Under the pieces are notes generated by a model. The model searched no databases and was not told where the DNA came from. It saw only the letters and a list, made by a program, of their open reading frames with translations. Shown one piece after another: positions 54,278 through 63,098 of a stretch of 64,000 nt of DNA (positions within the stretch are counted from its first letter, which is position 1; every line of letters starts with the position of its first letter). The translations under genes were made by a program, and so were the position numbers. Source of the stretch: Shewanella sp. CG12_big_fil_rev_8_21_14_0_65_47_15 (GTDB taxonomy: Bacteria > Pseudomonadota > Gammaproteobacteria > Enterobacterales > Shewanellaceae); contig NZ_PFGL01000021.1 in NCBI RefSeq assembly GCF_002783505.1, positions 48,196-112,195 of the forward strand. The letters are read 5' to 3'.

Positions 54278-55915
54278 ATGTGCTTGCCCATGCATTCAAA
54301 CAAAGCGCCCGATCCCACGGCAACCGATAAAGCGTCAACGTCGACCTTGCCTCAAACACTGCCCCAAGGCGCCAAGGTATTAATGGTGCAGGGCACAACC
54401 TCGGATGCGGGTAAAAGCACGCTGGTGGCGGGGATTTGTCGTTTACTCGCCCGTGAGGGGATTAAGGTGGCGCCCTTTAAGCCGCAAAATATGGCACTCA
54501 ATAGCGCAGTGACAATCGATGGCGGCGAGATTGGCCGAGCACAGGCGCTGCAAGCTGCGGCCTGTTATCTTGCGCCCCATACGGATTTTAATCCTATTCT
54601 GCTTAAGCCTAGCTCAGATACGGGCGCGCAGATTATTGTGCAGGGTAAAGCGTTAACGACGCTCGAAGCCTCGGCCTTTTTTGGACCTCAATCTAAAGAT
54701 TACAAAGCCATGGCACTCGGCGCTGTGCTGGAGTCCTTCGCGCGCTTACGAACTCAATACCACACCATAGTGGTCGAAGGCGCGGGCAGCCCGGCTGAAA
54801 TTAATCTGCGTGAAGGTGATATTGCCAATATGGGGTTTGCCGAAGCGGTGGATTGCCCTGTGATCATCATTGCCGATATCGATAAAGGCGGCGTATTTGC
54901 CCATTTGGTGGGCACCTTAGCGCTGTTATCCGAGTCGGAACAGGCGCGGGTAAAGGGCTTTGTGATCAATCGTTTTCGGGGCGATATTAGCCTGTTGCAA
55001 TCAGGGCTCGACTGGCTCGAAGCCTATACCCAAAAGCCGGTATTAGGTGTACTGCCTTACCTGCATGATCTGCATTTAGATGCCGAAGATGCGCTGATAG
55101 ATTCGCCCAATAAGCAGTCGAAGAGTCGCTTTAAGGTGCGGGTATTAGTATATCCACGCACCAGCAATCATACGGATTTTGATCCGCTTAGGCTGCATCC
55201 CGATATTGATTTTGACTATGTGTCACTGCAGACTCAGACGTTAGCTCAGACGCAAGATATTGCCGCCGATTTATTGATCCTGCCCGGCAGTAAAAATGTA
55301 CGAGCCGATTTGGCCTTTTTGCGCGAGCAGGGTTGGGATCAGCAGCTTGCCAAGCATTTGCGCTATGGCGGTAAAGTGCTGGGGATTTGCGGTGGTTATC
55401 AAATGCTGGGCGAAACCATTGCCGATCCCTTAGGGATTGAAGACGTCTTAGGCACTAGTCAAGGATTGGAATATTTACCCATTACCACCGAATTTAAGGC
55501 GGAAAAACAGTTACGTAGCGTCGCAGGTGATCTGAAACTGCTAGGGCAGACAGTTACAGTAAAAGGTTATGAGATCCACTGTGGTGAGTCCCAGTATCTA
55601 GGCTCAAGTATCGCCGACAGACCAGCCCCATTATGGTTGAGAAGTGAGAACTGCCTTGACGAACGGGTGGATATGCCTTTTGCCGATGGCTGTTTAAGTG
55701 AGGACGGACAAGTGTTAGGCACCTATTTGCATGGACTATTCGATAGCCCTGATGCCTGCCAGTTGCTTCTGCAATGGGCGGGATTAAACGATGCTAAAGC
55801 AATCGATATCAATCAGATACGAGAACAACAACTGGATCGTTTGGCCGATGTATTAGCCGAACACTTAGACTTACCACAATTACAGACAATCTTAACCGCA
55901 TCAGTTAAGCCGTAG
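54278..55915 (+). CDS. cobQ: Cobyric acid synthase (glutamine-hydrolysing)
   Basis: The 545-residue enzyme (also CbiP) amidates four side chains of adenosylcobyrinic acid diamide. An N-terminal dethiobiotin-synthetase-like ATPase domain ([16 protein letters not shown], about 35-50; [11 protein letters not shown]) is followed by a class I glutamine amidotransferase domain with the cysteine in [12 protein letters not shown] and His in YLHGLFD. As the earlier corrin-ring genes are absent from this locus, it may serve salvage of incomplete corrinoids. ATG at 54290 is an alternative start. Confidence 0.95.
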   Translation: MCLPMHSNKAPDPTATDKASTSTLPQTLPQGAKVLMVQGTTSDAGKSTLVAGICRLLAREGIKVAPFKPQNMALNSAVTIDGGEIGRAQALQAAACYLAPHTDFNPILLKPSSDTGAQIIVQGKALTTLEASAFFGPQSKDYKAMALGAVLESFARLRTQYHTIVVEGAGSPAEINLREGDIANMGFAEAVDCPVIIIADIDKGGVFAHLVGTLALLSESEQARVKGFVINRFRGDISLLQSGLDWLEAYTQKPVLGVLPYLHDLHLDAEDALIDSPNKQSKSRFKVRVLVYPRTSNHTDFDPLRLHPDIDFDYVSLQTQTLAQTQDIAADLLILPGSKNVRADLAFLREQGWDQQLAKHLRYGGKVLGICGGYQMLGETIADPLGIEDVLGTSQGLEYLPITTEFKAEKQLRSVAGDLKLLGQTVTVKGYEIHCGESQYLGSSIADRPAPLWLRSENCLDERVDMPFADGCLSEDGQVLGTYLHGLFDSPDACQLLLQWAGLNDAKAIDINQIREQQLDRLADVLAEHLDLPQLQTILTASVKP

Positions 55916-55930
55916 GATGAACATCAGACC

Positions 55931-56554
55931 ATGACAACAACAAACGATAATGACCAGGCGCAATTAAAGGCCGAACGCCACAGGGCTCGCCAGCAGAAAG
56001 TGAAAGCGAGTGTGGATGCTAAAATTGCCGCCGCCCAGGATGAAAAAGGCATTCTGTTAGTCTTAACGGGCAATGGCAAAGGCAAGTCGACTTCAGGTTT
56101 TGGCACTGTTGCCCGCGCCGTTGGCCATGGCAAAAAAGCCGCTGTGGTGCAGTTTATTAAAGGTACTTGGGAGTGCGGTGAGCGTAATCTGCTCGAAGGT
56201 GCTGGAGTCGAATTTCATGTGATGGGCACCGGATTCACCTGGGAAACCCAAGATAAAGAAAAAGATACCGCAGCCGCCTTAGTGGCGTGGGAAGCCGCCG
56301 AAAAACTGCTGCAGGATGAGTCTATCGATTGTCTTATGCTCGATGAGCTGACCTATATGGTGAGTTACCATTACTTGGATGTAGAGCGGGTACTTAACGC
56401 ACTTAAAAATCGCCCGCCCATGCAGCATGTGATTATCACTGGCCGCGCCTGCCACCGTGCGATAATCGAGCTTGCCGATACCGTCAGCGAGGTCAACCCC
56501 ATAAAACATGCCTTTGAGGCAGGAATAAAGGCGCAGCCTGGATTTGATTATTAA
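55931..56554 (+). CDS. cobO: Cob(I)alamin adenosyltransferase, CobA/CobO type
   Basis: The 207-residue enzyme transfers the adenosyl group of ATP to cob(I)alamin or cobinamide. The P-loop LTGNGKGKSTSGFGT and AAVVQFIKGTWECGE near residues 38-85 and the LMLDELTYMV motif are characteristic. A basic, Glu-rich N-terminus of about 30 residues precedes the P-loop. It begins 15 bp after cobQ and is the last gene of the continuous cobalamin block. Confidence 0.95.
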   Translation: MTTTNDNDQAQLKAERHRARQQKVKASVDAKIAAAQDEKGILLVLTGNGKGKSTSGFGTVARAVGHGKKAAVVQFIKGTWECGERNLLEGAGVEFHVMGTGFTWETQDKEKDTAAALVAWEAAEKLLQDESIDCLMLDELTYMVSYHYLDVERVLNALKNRPPMQHVIITGRACHRAIIELADTVSEVNPIKHAFEAGIKAQPGFDY

Positions 56555-56591
56555 AATCAATGTTTTATCGTTATAACCATAAAGTGACATT

Positions 56592-56609
56592 CCCCATATC
56601 CATATGGGG
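56592..56609. repeat. Palindrome downstream of cobO
   Basis: CCCCATATCCATATGGGG is an almost perfect palindrome with an ATATCCATAT centre, 38 bp past the cobO stop. It has no T-run, so it is not a standard terminator. The centre matches the CATCCATG-type modules in repeat copies A-E, and copy C begins 127 bp later. Confidence 0.55.
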
Positions 56610-56735
56610 CTGATATAAAAGGGCGGCCATGCCGTCCTGTTGCAACAATGACAATCCTAACTAGCCCTTTCGCTGTTCGTTTAGCTAGAAAGCTATTGCC
56701 CCAAAGTGTGTTTCGTATTTTGAATGCTTTAATCA

Positions 56736-57138
56736 AAATCAAAGTCGTGGGGCTTCACCCCACACCCGACCAAGGAGGACTGCTCGTCCTATCAAAAACG
56801 TCCATGTTAAATAGCCAGCTCGATATCCATATCTCGCGCTCAAAGCGGCCGTAGGCCTTCGCCCTTGGATGCTCCAAGACGCCCCTAACGGAGTTGAAAG
56901 CCCCTTGTGCTCATTGCCAAATTTGCTATCGCTTTCGAAGGATGCGCTTTACATCCATGTAAAGCTCCCCAGTTCGGCAGTCCCAGCCTCTCGCCCATAA
57001 GCACGAAAATCACCGATTTTCATTCGCCCCTGCACCTGCGAAAGCTAGTCGGTCATCCATGACCGAACTCACGCACTCTTTATTAAATCAAGAGCTCTAT
57101 TCGCCCTGCGGCAACTCCGAGGGGAGGTGTATTCCTTG
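56736..57138 (+). repeat. Modular palindromic repeat, copy C
   Basis: Full-length copy of about 400 bp in the same orientation as A. It has the GTGGGG/CCCCAC hairpin, then CCAAGGAGGA as left arm with the right arm displaced by an insertion (about 60 bp, containing CGATATCCATATCTCG). CTTTACATCCATGTAAAG, GAAAATC/GATTTTC and TCGGTCATCCATGACCGA hairpins follow. It separates cobO from the SIR2-like gene. Confidence 0.85.
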
Positions 57139-57390
57139 GAGTTTTGAGTCGTTAGATAGCGATTCATCAGAAAAAATAAGCGCAAAAATGAGAAAGCTAA
57201 AACGATATCAAGTGATTACCCATCAAACTGTATAAAAAACCGCTACCGCAAAAAAACAAATTCCTATAGCATCATTCATACCCATTTACACGGATGTGGC
57301 AGCGGCCATATTTGAGATTTAGTGAACAAGTGATTTATGCCCTGCAAACAGCGCATAAATACTAAGACGTTATATTTATGAAGGAACCTA
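57139..57390. other. AT-rich spacer before the SIR2-like gene
   Basis: No gene. It ends in AGACGTTATATTTATGAAGGA just before the SIR2-like start; the GTTATAT is weakly reminiscent of an integron recombination site (see findings). Confidence 0.35.
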
Positions 57391-58281
57391 ATGAATAATA
57401 CTGTACTTTTTGGTAATGGAATAAATCGTGTTTCTCATAATCCTGTTAGTTGGGAGGATTTGTTAGATACCATAAAAGGCTCAAATGTTTTTGATAATGG
57501 TAACCTACCAAACACTATGGTTTATGAGCGCATTTTCATGCAACAGCATGTGGCTATTGAGAGTCAAAAGGCTGATGAACTCAAAATCAAAAACCAGATA
57601 GCTGAAGCAATGCATTCTCAAGGTTCAAATGAAGTATTTGAATTACTAGCCTCATTGGATGTAGAGCATTATTTAACTACAAATTATGACTATGCTTTTG
57701 AGAAAACGTTAAGTTCTTCCCCTGAAAGATTGAGTACAGAAGAAGTATATAGCACCCGAAGAAAGAGGAAGTATTCAACTAGCAGTGGTAATAAATATCT
57801 ATGGAATATTCACGGTGAAATAGAGCACCCTAAGTCAATAATGTTAGGCTTGGATCATTATTGTGGTTCCGTAAGCAAGATCGACTCTTACGTTAAGGGC
57901 ACTTATAAACACACTGTGGAAAGTAAAATCGTCGACGTAGCTTCTATGCAAGAAAAACTAAAATCTCAATCCTATTGTTTAACCTCATGGATTGACCTGT
58001 TTTTTTCTAGCAATGTCCATATTGTTGGTCTCTCTTTAGACTATAGTGAAACCGATCTTTGGTGGGTACTTAATAAGCGAGCTCGCTTTGCTGCAGATGG
58101 ATTTGTTTCCAATAAGATATACTTTTACACTAACCAAATGGATGAAGAGAAAATGGGACTTTTAAAGTCTTTTAATGTTGAGGTTGTAATTACAGATGTA
58201 ATAAATAATGACTACATTGGTATGTATAAATCATCTATAAGTAAAATACAGAGTAAGCCTAAAAGGGAATCAGCAGCATAA
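57391..58281 (+). CDS. SIR2-like domain protein
   Basis: The 296-residue protein has the hallmarks of the SIR2_2-type NAD-binding fold: LFGNGINRV at 6-14 (in place of GAGxS/N), TTNYD at 96-100, NIHG with H141 as the likely catalytic base, and HIVGLSLDYSETDLWW near residue 210. Such stand-alone SIR2 proteins often act as NADases in phage defence, for instance with Argonaute or in Thoeris-like systems, but no partner gene is obvious here. It is AT-rich, unlike the cobalamin genes on its left, and follows repeat copy C. AAGGA lies before the ATG. Confidence 0.72.
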   Translation: MNNTVLFGNGINRVSHNPVSWEDLLDTIKGSNVFDNGNLPNTMVYERIFMQQHVAIESQKADELKIKNQIAEAMHSQGSNEVFELLASLDVEHYLTTNYDYAFEKTLSSSPERLSTEEVYSTRRKRKYSTSSGNKYLWNIHGEIEHPKSIMLGLDHYCGSVSKIDSYVKGTYKHTVESKIVDVASMQEKLKSQSYCLTSWIDLFFSSNVHIVGLSLDYSETDLWWVLNKRARFAADGFVSNKIYFYTNQMDEEKMGLLKSFNVEVVITDVINNDYIGMYKSSISKIQSKPKRESAA

Positions 58282-58454
58282 ATATAAGGCGCTCAAACGG
58301 ACTCCGTAAAACTGTCACCTTTTTGGTAGTGTTCAAATTTTTGTGTCATTTCTTTAAGCTATACCAAAAAGAGATTATTTATAAAATCCTTTAACGTCTG
58401 TACCGACAGCTTTTTACCATCGAGATTGGGCATAGGGGCCTCAAGGATGATGCG

Positions 58455-59492
58455 ATGAATAAACGTATTGTGATCTGTGCCGATGGCACTTGGAATCGGC
58501 CCGAGAAAGATCTTAAGGTCGATTTCCCCACCAATGTGCTGCGTCTGGCGAGGGCCATTAGCCCGATTGCGGCAGATGGCAAACCTCAGCAAGTGTTTTA
58601 CGATTGGGGTGTCGGCTCCTATTACGATGAAGTGATCGGCGGCGCGACGGGGCGTGGACTGCATAAAAACATCATGGACGGTTACCGCTATCTAGTGCAA
58701 AACTACTCACCCGGCGATGAGATTTATCTCTTCGGCTTTAGCCGCGGCGCCTACACAGTGCGCTGTTTGTGTGGCCTTATCAATAACTGCGGCATCCTTA
58801 AACGTCCCGATGCTCGGCTTATCCAGCAAGCCTTTGACCATTATAAAAAAAGCAGCGCTCCCTTTGCCCCAGACGGTGAGAAATCCCTCGCATTTAGAGC
58901 CCAATACAGTCATGAATCGCGGGAGATTAAGTTTGTTGGCGTGTGGGACACGGTTGGCGCCATGGGGATCCCGATTTCCTTCCTCGGGTTATTTGAAGAT
59001 AAAGACGAGTTTTACGACACTAAAATCGGCCGTAATGTACGCATTGCTCGCCATGCTTTGGCGATAGATGAGCATCGCAGCGACTTTGAACCCACGATTT
59101 GGCAACTGCGCGACAATATGGATATGCAGCAAGTATGGTTTGCGGGGGCCCATAGCAATATTGGCGGTAGCTATAAACCCGACAGGGACGGTTCCTTGTT
59201 GTCGGATAATGCGCTCGGGTGGATGATCGCCGAGGCGCAGCGATTCAATTTGGGCCTTGAGACCCATTTACAGGCGAGCTTGCGTCCCAATCCTTTGGCG
59301 ACTCTACATGATTCACGGCGTAATTTTTATCGAATAAAGCAGGCTTATTTACGTCCGCTCGACCCCAGTAAGGCGCCAATATTATTGCATCGCTCGGTAA
59401 AAGATCGTTGGGAGCAGGACCCTCAATATCGGCCCAAAAATCTGCAAGCTTATCTTGATCGCTATGACTGGCCGACTGAGCTAATCAATTAA
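58455..59492 (+). CDS. DUF2235 alpha/beta-hydrolase-like protein
   Basis: The 345-residue protein opens with RIVICADGTWNRPEKD and carries the nucleophile elbow GFSRGAYTVR (Ser96), followed by FVGVWDTVGAMGIP and WFAGAHSNIGGSY. This is the DUF2235 family, related in fold to the Tle1 phospholipase effectors of type VI secretion. Unlike Tle1 effectors it has no VgrG or immunity gene beside it, so a housekeeping role is as likely. AAGGA lies about 7 nt before the ATG. btuF follows after 16 bp. Confidence 0.8.
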   Translation: MNKRIVICADGTWNRPEKDLKVDFPTNVLRLARAISPIAADGKPQQVFYDWGVGSYYDEVIGGATGRGLHKNIMDGYRYLVQNYSPGDEIYLFGFSRGAYTVRCLCGLINNCGILKRPDARLIQQAFDHYKKSSAPFAPDGEKSLAFRAQYSHESREIKFVGVWDTVGAMGIPISFLGLFEDKDEFYDTKIGRNVRIARHALAIDEHRSDFEPTIWQLRDNMDMQQVWFAGAHSNIGGSYKPDRDGSLLSDNALGWMIAEAQRFNLGLETHLQASLRPNPLATLHDSRRNFYRIKQAYLRPLDPSKAPILLHRSVKDRWEQDPQYRPKNLQAYLDRYDWPTELIN

Positions 59493-59508
59493 CTACTTAA
59501 GGAATGAT

Positions 59509-60336
59509 ATGTATAAACAAGGCGTTATTGGGCTATTTTTCGGGCTATCTCTGTTGTGTTCGACTACTGTGTTGGCCCAGCCAGCTAAACGCATTATTGC
59601 CCTCTCGCCCCATGCGGTTGAAATGCTCTATGCCATAGGCGCAGGGGAGGCGATAGTTGCCACCACCGATTTTGCCGATTATCCCGAAGCTGCTAAGAAC
59701 ATTCCCCGTATTGGCGGTTATTACGGTATTCAAATGGAGCGAGTGTTAGAGCTTAATCCCGATCTTATTGTGGTGTGGGATTCTGGCAATAAGGCCGAAG
59801 ATATTCAGCAATTGAAGACGCTGGGCTTTACGCTTTATGGGAGCGATCCTAAAACCTTAGAAGGAGTTGCCAAGGAGCTTGAGGAGTTAGGCCAATTAAC
59901 GGGACATATGGAAGAGGCGAGTAAAGCGGCCGCAGCATATCGCGCACAGCTTATGGCATTACGCCTTGAAAATGCTAAAAAAACTGAGCCTAAAGTATTT
60001 TACCAACTCTGGTCGACACCTTTGATGACAGTCTCTAAAAACAGTTGGATCCAGCAGATTATCGATGTGTGCCATGGGCAAAATGTGTTTTATGCTGCCG
60101 ATAGTGATTATCCGCAGGTGAGTCTAGAAAATGTGTTACTGACAATGCCCGAGGTGATTTTGCAAAGCCAAGAGGAAGGTAATGTGAAGGGAATTGATTG
60201 GAGCCAATGGCCCGAGATCCCTGCGGTTAAAAAACAACAGATCTTTCAAATTAATGCCGATCTATTGCACCGCGCGACCCCCAGAGCCTTACTCGGTGTT
60301 CAAGCCCTATGTGATGCCTTGGATAAGGCGCGTTAA
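59509..60336 (+). CDS. btuF: Cobalamin-binding periplasmic protein
   Basis: The 275-residue protein has a signal peptide (cleavage near VLA-Q, residue 23) and the two-lobed class III binding-protein fold: RIIALSPHAVEMLYAIGAG, TTDFADYPEAAKNIPRIGGY and LNPDLIVVWDSG. These match BtuF rather than siderophore binders. The nearby btuD, btuC and cobalamin genes support a role in B12 import. It is separated from them by the SIR2 and DUF2235 genes. A strong AAGGA precedes the ATG. Confidence 0.88.
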   Translation: MYKQGVIGLFFGLSLLCSTTVLAQPAKRIIALSPHAVEMLYAIGAGEAIVATTDFADYPEAAKNIPRIGGYYGIQMERVLELNPDLIVVWDSGNKAEDIQQLKTLGFTLYGSDPKTLEGVAKELEELGQLTGHMEEASKAAAAYRAQLMALRLENAKKTEPKVFYQLWSTPLMTVSKNSWIQQIIDVCHGQNVFYAADSDYPQVSLENVLLTMPEVILQSQEEGNVKGIDWSQWPEIPAVKKQQIFQINADLLHRATPRALLGVQALCDALDKAR

Positions 60337-60373
60337 TCAGCAATTGTTATAGGACTAGGATTAAGGGGACAAG

Positions 60374-60895
60374 ATGTCTGCGCAAACCAATGTGGAAGTG
60401 ACGGTGAGTGATATGGGGTCATTAGTATTCGTGTGTGGCAAAATGGGCGCAGGTAAATCAACGCTATCGCGACAACTTGCCGAGGCCGAAAACTGCATTT
60501 TAATCTCTGAAGACGAATGGTTGGCGGCGCTATATCCCGATGAGATTAACGATTTTGATGCTTACCTGAGCTATTCAGCTCGCCTTAAACCTTTGCTTAA
60601 AAAGCATGTGCAGGAACTACTCTGTTCGGGTGTGTCTGTGGTGATGGACTTTCCTGCTAATACTGTTAATCAACGCCTGTGGTTTCGAAGCATTTTTACC
60701 GATAGTGGCGCCGCTCATAAACTTATTTACCTTAACCACAGCGATGCGCTTTGTTTGAGCCAACTCGATAAGCGCAGACAGAGCCACCCTGAGCGCGCCA
60801 TGTTCGATACCGAGGCGATGTTTTGGCATGTGAGCGGTTATTTTCAGCCGCCGACTATGGCTGAAGGCTTTGATCTTGAAGTGATAGAAAGCTAA
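60374..60895 (+). CDS. P-loop kinase-like ATPase (AAA_33)
   Basis: The 173-residue protein has a Walker A motif (VCGKMGAGKSTLSRQLA, about 20-36), an ISEDEWLAALYP segment, a central VVMDFPANT strand and an arginine-rich lid (LDKRRQSHPE). This is the pattern of small-molecule or zeta-toxin-like P-loop kinases, which phosphorylate a metabolite; the substrate is unknown. It is spaced 37 bp after btuF and 29 bp before a GNAT gene, so it may be in the same transcript. AGGGG precedes the start. Confidence 0.72.
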   Translation: MSAQTNVEVTVSDMGSLVFVCGKMGAGKSTLSRQLAEAENCILISEDEWLAALYPDEINDFDAYLSYSARLKPLLKKHVQELLCSGVSVVMDFPANTVNQRLWFRSIFTDSGAAHKLIYLNHSDALCLSQLDKRRQSHPERAMFDTEAMFWHVSGYFQPPTMAEGFDLEVIES

Positions 60896-60924
60896 GTGAC
60901 TGAATAAAAACAATAGGGAATATC

Positions 60925-61320
60925 ATGTATCAAGTGCTTGAAGACGTTGCCTCCGCAAATGATTTTATCCGTTTACGACAGATTTCGGGGTTAAGCCCTC
61001 GACCATTGGCGGGCGCCATTAAAGCCTTGCCTAGGAGTTTATATGGCGTGCAGATAAAGCTCGCCGAGCGAACTGTGGGTATGGGGCGTGTGGTTGGAGA
61101 CGGTGCGCTGAACTTTGAAATTGTCGATATCGCGGTCGATCCCGAGCACCAAGGCAAAGGTTTGGGGCGGCTGATTATGCAGCACATTATGGCTTATCTA
61201 GATCGTGAGGCTTTTGAAGGCGCGTATATTACCTTGATGGCCGATGTACCTGAACTCTATGAAAAATTTGGCTTTAAATTCAGTCGTCCCGCAAGTGAAG
61301 GCATGTATATGGTGAAATAA
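60925..61320 (+). CDS. GNAT-family N-acetyltransferase
   Basis: The 131-residue protein has the acetyl-CoA binding motif VDPEHQGKGLGRLIMQHI (about 72-89) and a C-terminal LYEKFGFKFSRPASEGMY strand. The substrate is unknown. AGGGA lies before the ATG. It follows the P-loop kinase by 29 bp. Confidence 0.88.
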   Translation: MYQVLEDVASANDFIRLRQISGLSPRPLAGAIKALPRSLYGVQIKLAERTVGMGRVVGDGALNFEIVDIAVDPEHQGKGLGRLIMQHIMAYLDREAFEGAYITLMADVPELYEKFGFKFSRPASEGMYMVK

Positions 61321-61423
61321 CGCCGCTAACCAATACATTTTTAACTCAAGTTCCCGTAGCAGCACTCGCAGCAGTCGAACTTAAACAGCAGAACTCGAAC
61401 AACAATCAAAGGAAGCTTAATCT

Positions 61424-61807
61424 ATGAATACCTTACTTATTTGCTTATTTATCGCCATGTTATTACCCTATCTCGCCAAAGGCCCCGTCGCTTGGGCAAT
61501 GGCAAAGGCGGGCGGTTATGACAATAACCATCCCCGCGCCCAGCAGGCACAGTTAACCGGGTTTGGTGCCCGCGCCTTAGCGGGACATCAGAATGCCTTC
61601 GAGTCGCTGTTGGTATTCGGCATTGCGGTATTAGTGGTTATCGCGACGGGCAAAGTGGATCCCACCGTCGAGTGGCTTGCGATCACCCATGTCGCGGCCC
61701 GTTTTGTGTATCACATTTTGTACCTTGCCAATAAGGGCACCTTAAGATCCCTTGCATGGTTTGTCGCCATCTTCAGCGCCTTTGGGATTTTCTTCCGGGC
61801 ATTTTAA
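61424..61807 (+). CDS. MAPEG-family inner-membrane protein
   Basis: The 127-residue protein has four hydrophobic segments with the MAPEG pattern: NHPRAQQAQLTGFGARALAGHQNAFESL and AARFVYHILYLANKGTLRSLAWF. Eukaryotic MAPEG enzymes use glutathione or make eicosanoids; bacterial members are mostly uncharacterised. AAGGAAG is upstream. It appears monocistronic. Confidence 0.85.
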   Translation: MNTLLICLFIAMLLPYLAKGPVAWAMAKAGGYDNNHPRAQQAQLTGFGARALAGHQNAFESLLVFGIAVLVVIATGKVDPTVEWLAITHVAARFVYHILYLANKGTLRSLAWFVAIFSAFGIFFRAF

Positions 61808-62120
61808 ACGTCAAAAAATCAAACTGATGATTTTATCGCCGATATTCTGACGTTACTTAAGCTAAGCATAATTTATTGGCGTTCACTAAACTCCGTCAAA
61901 TATGGTGGCTTTTAACGTCTTTCGTATTGATTTTTGGCGTTTTGAGCATTGATTCGTTTTGAAACTACTAAAGTGATGATATATAAGGATTTTGATTTAT
62001 TCTATCCTATTGAAATTAGTTGATTATTTGACGATTTTAAGCCAGTAAATTGACAGTTTTCTTTACTAAAAACCTCAGTTATAGTCAGGCTGTTGATACA
62101 CTTTTTGAGGTTTAGAAATC
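61808..62120. other. AT-rich non-coding spacer
   Basis: About 310 bp with no credible gene. It carries the promoter of the small gene at 62121; TTGACA at 62050 and TATAGT near 62080 are present but 24 bp apart, too far for a standard pair. Confidence 0.4.
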
Positions 62121-62342
62121 ATGTTACGTCCGCTGATCTTCGGTGTAGTTGCTGCTGCATCTTGGTTTATTTACCAAGATGTTTCCGCTTACTTTGGTGT
62201 TGAAACAATTGATAAGTCATTTATTGCGACCGTGGAGCATAAGGTTGAAGAGCGAAAAGCCAAAGCTGCCAGCGAGCAGTATGCCCAGCAAGCAAAGATA
62301 AATGTTGCAGATTGCAACATAACAAAGACATGTGTTAACTGA
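62121..62342 (+). CDS. Small membrane-anchored protein
   Basis: The 73-residue product has an N-terminal membrane segment (LIFGVVAAASWFIYQDV), a charged helix (VEHKVEERKAKAASEQ) and a C-terminal CNITKTCVN with two cysteines. GAGG precedes the ATG at good spacing. I do not recognise the family; function unknown. Confidence 0.6.
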   Translation: MLRPLIFGVVAAASWFIYQDVSAYFGVETIDKSFIATVEHKVEERKAKAASEQYAQQAKINVADCNITKTCVN

Positions 62343-62364
62343 GTCCTATCGCTCTCCCGTCTTA

Positions 62365-62418
62365 AAGAGACTGAGTGATTTCAAGAGACTGAGTGATTTC
62401 AAGAGACTAAGTGATTTC
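62365..62418 (+). repeat. Three tandem 18-bp repeats
   Basis: AAGAGACTGAGTGATTTC occurs three times in a row, the third with one change (A for G). It lies just downstream of the small gene at 62121, in non-coding sequence. Confidence 0.9.
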
Positions 62419-62477
62419 GTGGTCGTTCTTTAGGAGCTGGAGCTTTAGGACGGTGGCACAGTTAACGTTACTTTTGT

Positions 62478-62536
62478 TTAAAAAGGCATAGCATTTAAAA
62501 AGGCATAGGCTTGTCTACCTTAAGGGAACCTATGCC
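62478..62536. repeat. Short tandem repeat leading into a hairpin
   Basis: TTTAAAAAGGCATAG occurs twice, and the second GGCATAGG pairs with CCTATGCC about 20 nt later, forming an 8-bp stem. It lies at the end of the minus-strand gene at 62565 and may act as its terminator, although there is no clear T-run on that strand. Confidence 0.5.
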
Positions 62537-62564
62537 CAATTCAATGGGAACAATAGTGGCCGCA

Positions 62565-63098
62565 TTATTGTACCGTATAGCCTTTGCCTGTTAAGCAGGC
62601 TGCGTTGGCCTTTTCAAATTCGGCGGCGGAGGCCGTTGGGGCTGCGGCAGGAGCTGGAGCTGGGGCAGTTTGTGGCTGTTCGGTCTTGGTTGCAGCCGCA
62701 TTTTTCTCGGCGCGGCGATTACTCGATCTTTGTCCTACCAGTCCAACGACGGCCCCCGCAGCGGCGGCATCACTCTTATCATTATCCGTAATTGCCGCGG
62801 CACCTGAGGCGATGGCGGCTCCCTTAAGCGCTCCCCCCCTTTGTTTTTCGGTTGTTGCTGTTGTTGTTGCTGTTGCTGTTGATTCAGTGGCTACGGGTGC
62901 TGGGGTTGCTGGCGCCGCCGCTGTCGCCGCAGCGGGATCGTACCCTGTTTGTGCTATTGCCCAAGCAATACAAGCTTCTTCATCTGCTTTTTGTGTTTCT
63001 GGTGTTTGTCCTTGTGCAGGGAAAACGTACTGAGCACCGTAGCAAATTGGGCTGATAGTGACTGCAGCGATAACGGCGAAGGATAAAAAGTGTTTCAT
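62565..63098 (-). CDS. Secreted Ala-rich glycine-zipper protein
   Basis: The 177-residue protein has a signal peptide (residues 1-21, ending SPICYGA), a short conserved-looking segment (AQYVFPAQGQTPETQKADEEACIAWAI) and an Ala/Thr/Pro-rich linker. A Gly/Ala-zipper segment (GGALKGAAIASGAAAI; AGAVVGLVGQ) and a C-terminal ACLTGKGYTVQ follow. Gly-zipper envelope proteins associate with the outer membrane; function unknown. The linker DNA has a CTG/TTG-type run on the plus strand, so its length may vary between strains. Confidence 0.75.
   Translation of the reverse strand: MKHFLSFAVIAAVTISPICYGAQYVFPAQGQTPETQKADEEACIAWAIAQTGYDPAAATAAAPATPAPVATESTATATTTATTEKQRGGALKGAAIASGAAAITDNDKSDAAAAGAVVGLVGQRSSNRRAEKNAAATKTEQPQTAPAPAPAAAPTASAAEFEKANAACLTGKGYTVQ

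Noticed and set aside
56648..56854. 68-codon frame starting before repeat copy C
   Set aside because: It runs into the repeat, and its second half is the translated hairpin sequence.
62584..63033. 149-codon frame opposite the glycine-zipper gene
   Set aside because: Its composition is the complement of the Ala-rich linker; the minus-strand frame has a signal peptide and family-like ends.
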